Below are positions 1 through 7,750 of a stretch of DNA of 50,849 nucleotides, in pieces (positions within the stretch are counted from its first letter, which is position 1; every line of letters starts with the position of its first letter). Position numbers and translations under genes: made by a program. The stretch covers positions 1 through 50,849 of the forward strand of contig JAAYUE010000019.1 in assembly GCA_012517905.1 (NCBI GenBank), given 5' to 3'. This DNA comes from Clostridiales bacterium (GTDB lineage: Bacteria > Bacillota > Clostridia > Christensenellales > CAG-138). Under the pieces are notes generated by a model. It was given only the letters and a program-made list of their open reading frames with translations. It made no database searches and was not told where the DNA came from.

Positions 1-64
1 TATAGCCCTGCCTTTTTAGCTCCAATACTTGCGGCATGATTTCTTTCCCGAATTGTTTTCCCAT
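1..64 (-). CDS. IS3-family transposase OrfA-like protein, N-terminal fragment
   Basis: Only the first 21 codons are in the window. They read MGKQFGKEIMPQVLELKRQG followed by Y. This resembles the opening helix of the helix-turn-helix domain of IS3-family OrfA proteins, which bind the ends of their own element. The ATG at 64-62 is preceded by AGGAGGT (77-71) at a spacing of six bases. That ribosome binding site lies inside the 3' arm of a perfect 10-bp inverted repeat (72-81 with 92-101), so it would be hidden in a hairpin if transcription entered from outside the element. The assignment rests on the short peptide plus the IS-like end at 140. Confidence 0.55.
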   Translation of the reverse strand, partial: MGKQFGKEIMPQVLELKRQGY

Positions 65-71
65 ACAAAAA

Positions 72-101
72 CCTCCTATCGCTTTATCCTACGATAGGAG
101 G
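72..101 (-). promoter_or_regulatory. Inverted repeat that can hide the transposase ribosome binding site
   Basis: CCTCCTATCG at 72-81 and CGATAGGAGG at 92-101 are perfect complements around a 10-base loop. On the minus-strand transcript the 3' arm holds the AGGAGG Shine-Dalgarno sequence of the transposase ORF. Many insertion sequences use such a hairpin to block translation from read-through transcripts. That role is inferred here. Confidence 0.5.
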
Positions 102-280
102 CTCTTTTCTTTCAATGTCCATTTCCCGGGGTTCAGTTCACCGCGCGGGCTTTTTTGACAGAAGATTCATATGCCCGACATGCGCCGGACACAACTCTTT
201 TATAAGATCAAACCGGATTCTGATTTTCCCCGGCCACCCGTATCGATCGACGGAACTCCGACGCCTATGGAGGTATGCAT

Positions 281-1276
281 ATGACGGATCGATCCATCCT
301 CAAGCGCGTGTTCGCGTTCGTCCTCGCCGCCGTGCTGATCGTCGCCTTCGGCTGCGGCAAGGCCGCGCTGGACGAAAAAGCGGCGGTGTCCGTTTCGGCC
401 GGCGTCACGGCAGGCGACTCCGCCGACGGCGGCGAGCGCGACTACAACATTGGCATCTACAGCGTGGACGAAGCGACGGACGAGTCCGAAAGCGGCTCCT
501 ACGCCTCCAGCAATTCGAACGAAAACGCCATCCTCGTGCAAAGTGCGGGGGTGCTGACCATGACCAGCGCGGACATCAACAAGACCGGCGACGCGGAAGG
601 GAATTTCTTCGGCCTGAACGCGGCCGTCGCGGTGATTTCGCAGGGGCAGCTGACGCTGCTGGACAGCAACGTCACCACCAACGCGCTCGGCGGGTACGGG
701 CTGTACGTCTCCGGCGCGGGCTCCGTGCTGACGGCAGACAAGACCTATCTGAGCACCGCAGGCGACTCCTCGCCGGCGCTTGTGGCCGCGGAGGGCGGCG
801 CGCTGGCCTTTACGAACGGAACGGTCACCACCGAGGGAACCGATTCCCCCTGCGTGCTGCTCAGCGGCGGCAGCGTTTCGCTTGCGCAGGAGACGCTCTT
901 TGCCAAAAACAGCCCGCTGGTGCGCGCCGTCTCCGGCGAAAACGAACTCTCCCTGGACAATATGTCGCTCAGCGACAGCCCCGCCATCGCTGCGGACGCG
1001 ACGCTGATCCTGCGGCTCACCAACGGCGCGGCGTTCACCGGCGCGCTCGGCGGCGAACTGCCCGCGCGCTCGAGCGTGTATCTCGACGAGACGAGCAGCC
1101 TCACGCTCACGGGGGACACGTATCTAAGCGTGTTCGCCAACGCGGACGTGACGCACCAAAACGTCCAGTCCAACGGATTCTACATTTACTACGACTCCAA
1201 TGCGCCGGAAAACGAATATCTGAGCGGGCAGTCCTATCTGCTGCCCGGCGGCGGATTTTTGGCCCCGATCATCTAA
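281..1276 (+). CDS. Surface lipoprotein with beta-helix-like repeats
   Basis: A 331-residue predicted lipoprotein. It has a basic N-terminus, a hydrophobic segment and a lipobox-like AFGC near residue 24, so the mature protein would be lipid-anchored outside the membrane. The body is a run of short strand-turn repeats rich in Gly, Ser, Thr and Asn (AGVLTMTSADI, QGQLTLLDSNV, GSVLTADKTYL, GGALAFTNGTV, GGSVSLAQETL), the pattern of a right-handed beta-helix. Similar proteins are common in gut Clostridia and are of unknown function. ATG 281 was chosen because GGAGG (269-273) lies seven bases upstream; the in-frame ATG at 275 is too close to it. A terminator at 1296-1320 makes the gene monocistronic. 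Confidence 0.7.
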   Translation: MTDRSILKRVFAFVLAAVLIVAFGCGKAALDEKAAVSVSAGVTAGDSADGGERDYNIGIYSVDEATDESESGSYASSNSNENAILVQSAGVLTMTSADINKTGDAEGNFFGLNAAVAVISQGQLTLLDSNVTTNALGGYGLYVSGAGSVLTADKTYLSTAGDSSPALVAAEGGALAFTNGTVTTEGTDSPCVLLSGGSVSLAQETLFAKNSPLVRAVSGENELSLDNMSLSDSPAIAADATLILRLTNGAAFTGALGGELPARSSVYLDETSSLTLTGDTYLSVFANADVTHQNVQSNGFYIYYDSNAPENEYLSGQSYLLPGGGFLAPII

Positions 1277-1295
1277 GCAGGATATCCGAACACAG

Positions 1296-1320
1296 GCACG
1301 CGCCCATGCGCGTGCTTTTT
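1296..1320 (+). terminator. Intrinsic terminator after the beta-helix lipoprotein
   Basis: GCACGCGC (1296-1303), loop CCAT, GCGCGTGC (1308-1315), then five T. It lies 19 bases after the stop codon. Confidence 0.85.
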
Positions 1321-1383
1321 CTATGCATTTTTGCCGGAATATGATATATCTGAAACAGTACTCGACTTTTTTCTATTTTGGAT

Positions 1384-1410
1384 GCAATAAATCTACCCGT
1401 TTTCCGTCTA
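1384..1410 (+). promoter_or_regulatory. Possible ECF-type promoter of the sigma factor gene
   Basis: GCAAT (1384-1388) and CGTCTA (1405-1410) resemble the -35 and -10 elements of promoters used by clostridial ECF sigma factors. They lie just before an ECF sigma gene, so autoregulation is plausible. Weak evidence. Confidence 0.3.
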
Positions 1411-1432
1411 TAGAGTATAAGGGATGTGCAAG

Positions 1433-1981
1433 ATGGCGATGGAGCAAAGCGAAAACAGCAGGTGGTATGCGTTCTTCACCCGTGACGGGGAGAAGCTCAT
1501 CCGCTTCGTCAAAAGCAAGGCGCGCCGCATCAGCACGATGGACGCCGAGGACATCGTTGCGGACGTGATGGTCTCCCTCGTAAGCCGCCTCGAGTCGAAC
1601 GGGTCCGTGGAAAACATCGCCGCTTACGCTTACCGCTCCATCCGCAACCGCATCGCCGACTATGAGCGAACCCGTCAAAAAACCGTCAGTCTCGACGGCA
1701 TGGCGGACGAGGACGGCGAACTGCCGCTGCTGGCGCTGATCGCCGCCGACAACGAAGAACCGTTCCAGGCGGAGGAGCAGGCGCAGCGGATGCACCGGCT
1801 GACGGACGCCATCGGCAGGCTCGAACCGCGGCAGCGCGCGGTGCTGGTCGCCACGGAGCTCAAGGGACGATCGTTTCGCGAGCTGTCCGAGGCATGGGGC
1901 GAACCCATCGGCACGCTGCTCTCGCGCAAAAGCCGCGCGGTCAAGGCGCTGCGCCGCATGCTGGAAGAAGACCCCGTCTGA
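1433..1981 (+). CDS. RNA polymerase sigma factor, ECF (sigma-70) family
   Basis: A 182-residue sigma factor of the extracytoplasmic-function type, which directs RNA polymerase to a small regulon. Region 2 is visible around DAEDIVADVMVSLV with the following AYRSIRNRIADY helix. Region 4 is near the C-terminus (LEPRQRAVLVATELKGRSF, then a helix-turn-helix ending GTLLSRKSRAVKAL). The two are joined by an acidic linker. The next gene, 68 bases on, is a small membrane protein, a pairing that suggests membrane-linked control. Start choice is uncertain: ATG 1424, 1433 and 1439 are all in frame. AAGGG at 1419-1423 best suits 1433. Confidence 0.85.
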   Translation: MAMEQSENSRWYAFFTRDGEKLIRFVKSKARRISTMDAEDIVADVMVSLVSRLESNGSVENIAAYAYRSIRNRIADYERTRQKTVSLDGMADEDGELPLLALIAADNEEPFQAEEQAQRMHRLTDAIGRLEPRQRAVLVATELKGRSFRELSEAWGEPIGTLLSRKSRAVKALRRMLEEDPV

Positions 1982-2049
1982 CGCATCCCGACCCGGCGAA
2001 CACAGAAAAAACAATCAGGACAGGACAATATAAAAAGGAGAATATCGCT

Positions 2050-2490
2050 ATGAGCGACATCAAGAAAAACTGGGACAACGTCCCCAACTGGGCGAAATAC
2101 ACGCTCTACACCGTGCTCGGGCTCGCCGGGGCGTTCCTTCTGGGGCTGCTCTTCGGCAACGTGATCATGTGGCTCTGGAACTGGCTGATGCCGAGCCTCT
2201 TCGGGCTTCGGACCATCGGCTTCTGGGAAGGACTCGGCCTCTTCCTGCTCGCGCACATCCTGCTGGGATTCGGCGGATCGAGCCATTCCGGGGACGGCGA
2301 GTCGAAGCGCTGCAAGAAAAAGCACCGCAACGGCGGAACCGCCGAAAAAAAGGACTGGAAAGACTGGGAGTATTACGACGACTGGTGGGAAGAGGACGGC
2401 AAAACCGCGTTTCACGCCTATGCCGACCGCATGAAGAAGGACTCCGGAACGGACAAAGAAGCGAAGTCGTCCGGCGTGGACGCAAAGTAA
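2050..2490 (+). CDS. Small membrane protein partnered with the ECF sigma factor
   Basis: A 146-residue protein with two hydrophobic segments: residues about 17-40 (TLYTVLGLAGAFLLGLLFG, continuing into VIMWLWNWLMP) and about 58-75 (GLGLFLLAHILLGFGG). A charged cytoplasmic-type tail rich in Lys, Asp and Trp follows. The core pattern WLMPSLFGLRTIGFWEGLGL recurs in small membrane proteins encoded next to ECF sigma factors in several phyla. Its role is not established, and an anti-sigma or stress-sensing role is inferred from position only. AAAAGGAG at 2033-2040 lies nine bases before the ATG. The gene ends at a bidirectional terminator. Confidence 0.7.
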   Translation: MSDIKKNWDNVPNWAKYTLYTVLGLAGAFLLGLLFGNVIMWLWNWLMPSLFGLRTIGFWEGLGLFLLAHILLGFGGSSHSGDGESKRCKKKHRNGGTAEKKDWKDWEYYDDWWEEDGKTAFHAYADRMKKDSGTDKEAKSSGVDAK

Positions 2491-2500
2491 TTCGAAACGT

Positions 2501-2534
2501 AAAAAAGGCGGATGCAATTGCATCCGCCTTTTTT
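2501..2534. terminator. Bidirectional terminator between convergent genes
   Basis: A perfect 34-base palindrome centred at 2517/2518: AAAAAAGGCGGATGCAA with its complement. It can end transcription of the sigma operon on + and of the surface protein gene on -. Confidence 0.9.
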
Positions 2535-2545
2535 TCATATTTGGG

Positions 2546-3757
2546 TTACCGCAGTTTTCTTCTCTCGGCCGATTTCACGGCGACATAGATGACCACGCCC
2601 AGTCCGGCGAATCCGCCGACCGCCCAGCCCCACGGGAACGACTGCTTGCGCACGCTCTCAATCGTCGGCAGCACGGTGTCCTCGTTGCTCGAAAACGACA
2701 CCTTCGTCGAGGAAGACGCAACCCTTGTGCGTCGCGTGCTCTGCTGCGTTGTGGCGGTGTCCGAGGCGGCCGCCGCTTCCTGCTGCGCGGCCGCGTCTTC
2801 GGTGGTATCCGTCGTGCTGCCGGTCGTGCCGGACGAGCTAGAGCCGCCGCTCCTGCCGCCGCCGCCGGGGGTGCCTTCTACCCAGTTGGCGATCAGCGTC
2901 AGATTGCCCGTCGTTCCTTCGGGGATGACCATCTCGCTCGCGGGCACGGTGACGCCCAGCGCGTCGCAGGTCCAGCCCGCGAACGTAAAGCCGTCCTTCG
3001 TCGGATTGTTGAGCGCAAACGCCGCGTCGCTTGCGGTATAGCTGGAGGGGTTGAGCGTATCCAGCGTTGCGCCGGTGAGGCCGCCGTAGGTGAGCGTATA
3101 CGCCAGAGAGAGCGTGTCGGTGTACTTGGTGCCGAGGCGGAATACGTGCCCGGCGTCCGTAACGACCGTTTCAATCTCTTTATAGGAAGAGTAATTCGTT
3201 CCCGTCATTCTGGGATAGATCACGCCTGTGGCGAGCCGCGCCACATAGTCGGACGTATCGGCGGCAGCTTCCCCGGCATAGGTGACGGACAGGATCGACT
3301 CCCCGCTGGACGGGTCCAGATTTTCGAGCGAGAGCGTGCGCGGCGCGCGCACCGTGCCGCTGCCGCCGGCCGTGATGGTCGCCGTGATGCTGCTGCCGCT
3401 CTCGCGGATCAGCGCGCCGCCGGTGATGTCGACCGCGCCGCCGGAGATGACGCCGTAGACGTTCAGCGTGCCGCTCGACAGGCGGAGCGTCCCCGTGCTC
3501 GTGCTCAGATCGAGCGTCACATTCGTGGGAATCGTCACCGTCGAACCGGAGAGCTCGATCAGGGACGTGCCCGCCAGATAGTAGATGGTGGTGGCGTCTC
3601 CGCTCGCCGCGGCGTCGCTGAGCGCGGCGGTCAGCTCGGAAGCGTCGCTCACAAACACGGGGGAGGCCGTGGCCGCAACCCCAAGGCCCATCAAAAACGC
3701 CGCGGCAAACAGCGCCGCAAATACGCGCAAAACGCCTCTGGAAAAAATCCGTTTCAT
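2546..3757 (-). CDS. Surface protein with InlB-type repeat and C-terminal membrane anchor
   Basis: A 403-residue exported protein. The N-terminus (MKRIFSRGVLRVFAALFAAAF) is a signal peptide with probable cleavage after the ATAS region. Strand-rich repeats follow, with phrases such as TLDLSTSTGTLRLSSGTLNV that suggest a beta-helix. Around residues 255-300 the phrase NPTKDGFTFAGWTC and the closing LTLIANW match the Listeria-Bacteroides (InlB B) repeat. A low-complexity Gly/Ser/Thr/Ala stalk leads to a C-terminal membrane helix (WGWAVGGFAGLGVVIYVAV) and basic tail. There is no LPXTG motif. ATG 3757 was chosen over 3805 because it starts a signal peptide and has AGGGAG nine bases upstream. The binding target is unknown. 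Confidence 0.75.
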   Translation of the reverse strand: MKRIFSRGVLRVFAALFAAAFLMGLGVAATASPVFVSDASELTAALSDAAASGDATTIYYLAGTSLIELSGSTVTIPTNVTLDLSTSTGTLRLSSGTLNVYGVISGGAVDITGGALIRESGSSITATITAGGSGTVRAPRTLSLENLDPSSGESILSVTYAGEAAADTSDYVARLATGVIYPRMTGTNYSSYKEIETVVTDAGHVFRLGTKYTDTLSLAYTLTYGGLTGATLDTLNPSSYTASDAAFALNNPTKDGFTFAGWTCDALGVTVPASEMVIPEGTTGNLTLIANWVEGTPGGGGRSGGSSSSGTTGSTTDTTEDAAAQQEAAAASDTATTQQSTRRTRVASSSTKVSFSSNEDTVLPTIESVRKQSFPWGWAVGGFAGLGVVIYVAVKSAERRKLR

Positions 3758-4007
3758 CTGTCTTTCTCCCTGTTTTGGCCCGCGCCAATAACGCAGCGCG
3801 GCCATATGATCCGTTTTCTATATCATAGGGATCGAACTTGGCAAAATCTTGGCGTAAAGTCGACGGTTTATCACGATTTTCGCAGCGCCCGGATTTTTCT
3901 TATCCGCCTGCCGAAATGCTACATAATTTCTGCTGTTCTATGCCATTTTTATGTCACAAGCGCCCCATATGATCAAAAGCGAATGAATTTGGAGGCGATA
4001 AAATCGT

Positions 4008-5687
4008 ATGGAATCTTTCGAAACATCGTTTACCGCAGCAAAACAAAAGAAAAAGAAGCAAAAGCGCACGCGTAACATCATACTCATCTGCGCGGGCGTG
4101 CTTCTCGCCGCAGTCGGCACCTTCGTCGTCATCAACATCGCCAAGACGGACGGCGGGGGCACGAGCACGCTTTCCTACCGCGTGAGCTCGGTCTCAAGCG
4201 GCGAGATCAGCTCCACCATCAGCGGCAGCGGCACGCTCTCCGCGCTGGAGAGCCAGAGCGTGACCACGACGGCGCAGTCCACCGTGACCGCGATCAACTT
4301 CGCCCCGGGCGACGAGATCAAGGCGGGCGACGTGGTGCTCACCATGAGCTCGGCGGATATCGAAAGCCAGCTGAGCGATTTGCAGGACGAGCTGAGCGAT
4401 ACGCGCTCCTCCCTCGCCAGCGCAACGCAGCTCTTGACCAACCTCAAAGTCACCGCTGGCAAAAGCGGCATCGTCAAGGATATCCGTGCCGAAGTCGGGT
4501 CCATCGTGGACGATATGGATTATCTCTGCTTCATCGCCACGGACGGCAAGATGCAGGTAAGCATCCCCGCCACGGACGGCATGAACCAGTATGACGCCGT
4601 CACCGTCGTGGTCGGAGACGACGAACAAAGCGGCTATATCACGAAGATCGAGGACGGCACCGCGACGGTCGTATTCACGGACCACTACTACCCCGTCGGC
4701 ACGAGCGCAACCGTGCTGGACGAAAGCGGCAGCACGCTCGGCACCGGCAGCATGACCGTGAACGAATATGTTGAAGTGACCGCCGCCTCCGGCCGGATCG
4801 CGTCCATATCCGTAACGGACAATAAGCGGGTCAGCAAAGGCGCCACCGTGTTCACGCTCGCCAAAGGCGCGCCGACTTCAACGTATACCGCGCTGAAGGA
4901 GACCGAAGCCGATCTGCTCGAACAGATCGCCGATCTTCAGGACGAACTCACCGTCAAGGCTGAAAACGACTGCACGCTCACCGCGCTCTCCGTCGCCGTC
5001 GGCGATACGATCGCCTCCGGCACGTCGGTCTGCACGCTCACCGGAACGGACGGCTTCACGCTCTCGCTCTCCATCGACGAGCTGGACATCGCCTCCGTCG
5101 CGCTCGGCCAGAGCGCAACCATTACGCTGGACGCGCTGGACGGCGAGTTCACCGGGACGGTGACCAACATCTCCTATTCCGGCAGCGGCAGCTATGTCAC
5201 GAGCTATACGGCGACCATCACCACCGAACCCATCGAGGGCGCCTATCCCGGCATGAGCGCGTCGGCGGAAATCACCACCGAGACCAGCGGCGAGGCACTG
5301 ATCGTATCCGTCTCGGCGGTGCAGTACGAAGGCGACACGGCGTATGTCTACCTTGCGGGAGACGACGCGCAGGCCGGCACCTCGCTTACGGAAGACGCGA
5401 TCGACCTCGACAGCCTGACCAAGCTGACCGTCACCACGGGAATGTCGGACGGCTCCTACATCACCGTCACGGCGGACGGGCTCGCGGCGGGCGATCTGAT
5501 CTGGGTGCCCGAGCGCACGACCACCGCCACCTACAGCGAGGACGACTCCACGACCACCACCTTCAGCTTCGGCCAGAGCGGCATGATGGGCGGCAGCGGC
5601 AGCGACACCGGCAGCTTCCAGCCGCCGAGCGGCATGAACGGCGGCAACTTCAGCGGCGGCGGCAACTTCAGCGGACCGAACGGTTAA
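4008..5687 (+). CDS. Periplasmic-adaptor-like (HlyD/MacA family) subunit of an ABC exporter
   Basis: A 559-residue membrane-anchored adaptor. A basic N-terminus and one membrane helix at about residues 25-45 are followed by a lipoyl/barrel-sandwich half-motif (AQSTVTAINFAPGDEIKAGD), short coiled coils (IESQLSDLQDELSDTRSSL and EADLLEQIADLQDEL) and a beta-barrel region. The C-terminal tail is rich in Gly, Ser, Asn and Met. In Gram-positives such proteins work with MacB-like ABC transporters in peptide or drug efflux without an outer-membrane channel. The next two genes encode that ATPase and permease, 62 bases on. GGAGG (3991-3995) precedes the ATG by 12 bases. Two lipoyl-like segments suggest an internal duplication. 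Substrate unknown. Confidence 0.85.
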   Translation: MESFETSFTAAKQKKKKQKRTRNIILICAGVLLAAVGTFVVINIAKTDGGGTSTLSYRVSSVSSGEISSTISGSGTLSALESQSVTTTAQSTVTAINFAPGDEIKAGDVVLTMSSADIESQLSDLQDELSDTRSSLASATQLLTNLKVTAGKSGIVKDIRAEVGSIVDDMDYLCFIATDGKMQVSIPATDGMNQYDAVTVVVGDDEQSGYITKIEDGTATVVFTDHYYPVGTSATVLDESGSTLGTGSMTVNEYVEVTAASGRIASISVTDNKRVSKGATVFTLAKGAPTSTYTALKETEADLLEQIADLQDELTVKAENDCTLTALSVAVGDTIASGTSVCTLTGTDGFTLSLSIDELDIASVALGQSATITLDALDGEFTGTVTNISYSGSGSYVTSYTATITTEPIEGAYPGMSASAEITTETSGEALIVSVSAVQYEGDTAYVYLAGDDAQAGTSLTEDAIDLDSLTKLTVTTGMSDGSYITVTADGLAAGDLIWVPERTTTATYSEDDSTTTTFSFGQSGMMGGSGSDTGSFQPPSGMNGGNFSGGGNFSGPNG

Positions 5688-5697
5688 GGAGCGCGCC

Positions 5698-5775
5698 ATG
5701 CTGCGACACAAACATTTGCCAACACAGGGTTGTGGGAAAGGAGCACGCCATGCTGCGACTGGAACACATCTTTAA
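5698..5775 (+). CDS. Possible 25-residue leader peptide before the ABC ATPase
   Basis: ATG 5698 is preceded by AAGGAGCG, and its first bases repeat the true start of the ATPase gene: AAGGAGCGCGCCATGCTGCG at about 5687-5706 versus AAGGAGCACGCCATGCTGCG at about 5738-5757. The short ORF runs past the ATPase start in another frame and stops at 5773-5775. Either it is a translated leader coupled to the ATPase, or it is a by-product of a small tandem duplication. No homology is claimed. Confidence 0.25.
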   Translation: MLRHKHLPTQGCGKGARHAATGTHL

Positions 5776-6436
5776 GACCTACTATGTAGGCGACGAGACG
5801 GTGCATGCGCTCGACGACGCGTCGCTGCACATCAAGCCGAACGAATTCGTGGCCATCTGCGGTCCCTCCGGCTCCGGCAAGACGACGCTGATGAACGTCA
5901 TGGGCTGCCTCGACCTGCCAGACTCGGGAAGCTACGTCCTCGACGGCGTGGACATCGCCGAGTGCACGGACAAAGAGCTCTCGCTGATCCGCAGCGAAAA
6001 GATCGGCTTCGTCTTTCAGCAGTTCAACCTGCTCGACTCGATGAGCGCGCTGGAAAACGTGGAACTGCCGCTGATCTACCAGAGGCACTCGCAGCGCGAG
6101 CGCATCGAGCGCGCAAAGCTCGCGCTCGACCAGGTGGGGCTCGGCAACCGCATGCAGCACCGCCCGAGCCAGCTCTCCGGCGGCCAGCAGCAGCGCGTGG
6201 CGATCGCCCGCGCGCTGGCGAGCAACTCCCGCGTCATCCTTGCGGACGAACCGACGGGCAACCTCGACAGCAAGAGCGGAAACGACATCATGCGGCTCAT
6301 CGACAAGCTCTCGGAGCAGAACTACACCATCGTCCTGATCACGCACAACGACGACGTCGCGCGGCTTGCGCAGCGCATCGTCTATGTGCGGGACGGACGG
6401 CTGTTTGACACGTTGGAGGAGGCGGACGCGGTATGA
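5750..6436 (+). CDS. ABC transporter ATP-binding protein, MacB/LolD type
   Basis: A 228-residue ATPase that powers the adjoining export system. Walker A (GPSGSGKT) is at about residues 39-46, then the Q-loop (FVFQQFN), signature LSGGQQQR, Walker B with catalytic Glu ([12 protein letters not shown]) and the switch His (ITHND). Length and motifs are typical of MacB- and LolD-type ATPases. ATG 5750 is supported by AAAGGAG (5737-5743) six bases upstream; an in-frame ATG at 5732 lacks a site. The stop overlaps the permease start as ATGA (6433-6436), implying translational coupling. Confidence 0.93.
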   Translation: MLRLEHIFKTYYVGDETVHALDDASLHIKPNEFVAICGPSGSGKTTLMNVMGCLDLPDSGSYVLDGVDIAECTDKELSLIRSEKIGFVFQQFNLLDSMSALENVELPLIYQRHSQRERIERAKLALDQVGLGNRMQHRPSQLSGGQQQRVAIARALASNSRVILADEPTGNLDSKSGNDIMRLIDKLSEQNYTIVLITHNDDVARLAQRIVYVRDGRLFDTLEEADAV

Positions 6437-7587
6437 CGATGTTTTTCAACTCTCTCCGCCTCGCGATCCGCTCGACGCTGGCAAACAAGATGCGCTCGTT
6501 TTTGACCATGCTCGGCATCATCATCGGCGTGATGAGCGTCATCGTGCTCGTCTCCCTTGCGCAGAGCACGACGAGCAGCATCACGAGCGCCATCTCCTCG
6601 ATGGGATCCGACCTGCTGACCGTCACCGTGACGGACGAAGACCTCACGCTCGATGCGGACGATTATCTGGACCTGGAGCAATACGACTCCATCGCGGGCG
6701 TCGCGCCCTACCTCACCGTGAGCAGCACCGCGCGCAGCGGCTCCAACTACACCAGCGTCTCCGCCATCGGCATCACCGGCGAATACATGGACATCGCCGG
6801 ACTCGATCTGGAGTCGGGCCGCGCAATCGTGGAATCGGACCTCGACTGGCGCACCTATACCGCCGTGATCGGAACGGGCGTCGCGGGCGATCTGTTTGAA
6901 AGCTACGACGTGATCGGCCAGACGTTTACGATGAGCGGGCATACGTTTACCATCGTGGGCCTGCTCTCCGAAACCGGCTCCGACACGGACACGCAGATTC
7001 TCGTTCCGCTGACCACGGCGCAGCGAATTTCGGACAGCACCGCAATCACCACCGCTTATGTCAGGGCGGCGTCCACCAACGAGGTGGATCTGGCGCAGGC
7101 GCTCACGGAATATAAGATGCTGCAGCTCACGCAGGACGAGGACTCCTATACTGTCTACAACATGAGCGAGCTATTGGAAACCATGGACGACGTGATGAGC
7201 ACGCTTTCCCTCATGCTCGGCGGCATCGCGGCCATCTCGCTGCTCGTCGGTGGCATCGGCATCATGAATATCATGCTCGTGTCCGTCGCGGAGCGCACGC
7301 GCGAAATCGGCATCCGCAAAGCCATCGGCGCACGCAGAAGCCACATCCTGATGCAGTTTCTGATCGAGGCCTGCGTGCTCTCGATCCTCGGCGGGCTCAT
7401 CGGCCTCGGGCTCTCCGCGCTCGGCCTGCGCATCTTTACGATCGTGGCCGATATGACCATCGCCATCGAGTGGCGCGCGGCGATCGTCGCCCTGCTCTTC
7501 TGCGTGGTCATCGGCGTGGCGTTCGGCAGCTATCCGGCAGCCAAGGCAAGCAAGCTGACGCCGATCGAAGCGCTGCAGAGAAACTGA
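6433..7587 (+). CDS. ABC transporter permease, MacB/FtsX type
   Basis: A 384-residue permease. It has one N-terminal membrane helix (residues about 22-45, FLTMLGIIIGVMSVIVLVSL), a large extracytoplasmic MacB core domain and three C-terminal helices forming the FtsX domain (around SLMLGGIAAISLLVGGIGIM, VLSILGGLIGLGLSALGLRI and AAIVALLFCVVIGVAFGSYP). The loop ERTREIGIRKAIGARRSHIL is the hallmark of the family. With the upstream adaptor and ATPase it forms a tripartite MacAB-like mechanotransmission exporter, probably for a peptide or drug-like molecule. It ends the operon, with a terminator at 7646-7675. Confidence 0.93.
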   Translation: MTMFFNSLRLAIRSTLANKMRSFLTMLGIIIGVMSVIVLVSLAQSTTSSITSAISSMGSDLLTVTVTDEDLTLDADDYLDLEQYDSIAGVAPYLTVSSTARSGSNYTSVSAIGITGEYMDIAGLDLESGRAIVESDLDWRTYTAVIGTGVAGDLFESYDVIGQTFTMSGHTFTIVGLLSETGSDTDTQILVPLTTAQRISDSTAITTAYVRAASTNEVDLAQALTEYKMLQLTQDEDSYTVYNMSELLETMDDVMSTLSLMLGGIAAISLLVGGIGIMNIMLVSVAERTREIGIRKAIGARRSHILMQFLIEACVLSILGGLIGLGLSALGLRIFTIVADMTIAIEWRAAIVALLFCVVIGVAFGSYPAAKASKLTPIEALQRN

Positions 7588-7645
7588 CGCAAACGTCCGA
7601 TCCCCTTCCGCCGCCGGGTGCGGCGGATGTCCCCCCCCATCGTCT

Positions 7646-7675
7646 CCCGCGGGCGCCAGGTCCGCGGGATTTTTT
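7646..7675 (+). terminator. Terminator of the MacAB-like operon
   Basis: CCCGCGG (7646-7652) and CCGCGGG (7662-7668) flank a nine-base loop and are followed by ATTTTTT. Confidence 0.75.
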
Positions 7676-7690
7676 GCGTCGGCGCGTATT

Positions 7691-7719
7691 TTGACAGCGC
7701 ATGCGCCGCACGGTATAAT
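7691..7719 (+). promoter_or_regulatory. Consensus sigma-A promoter of the YcxB-like gene
   Basis: TTGACA (7691-7696), 17-base spacer, TATAAT (7714-7719). Both boxes match consensus at every position. Confidence 0.9.
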
Positions 7720-7750
7720 GAGGACATCCGTAAAAAGGAGCATTTCTGTT

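Larger units (their letters stand above)
1..140 (-). mobile_element. End of an IS3-family insertion sequence (partial)
   Basis: Read on the minus strand from 140, the sequence opens TGAACTGAACCCC and continues to an ATGGACA motif at 123-117. This pattern resembles the terminal repeats of IS3-family (IS150-group) elements. It is followed about 50 bases later by the start of a transposase-like ORF, which is the usual distance. The element runs off the left edge, so the second end and the target duplication cannot be seen. The + strand bases directly after 140 are CCGCGCGGGC and then six T, which look like the right half of an intrinsic terminator. Confidence 0.6.

Noticed and set aside
3803-3973. 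CATATGATC at 3803-3811 and 3965-3973 as paired operators for the divergent genes
   Set aside because: A nine-base, partly palindromic word occurring twice is weak evidence, and no promoter elements could be placed around it with confidence.
5732-5749. Earlier start of the ABC ATPase at 5732
   Set aside because: No ribosome binding site there; AAAGGAG suits ATG 5750.
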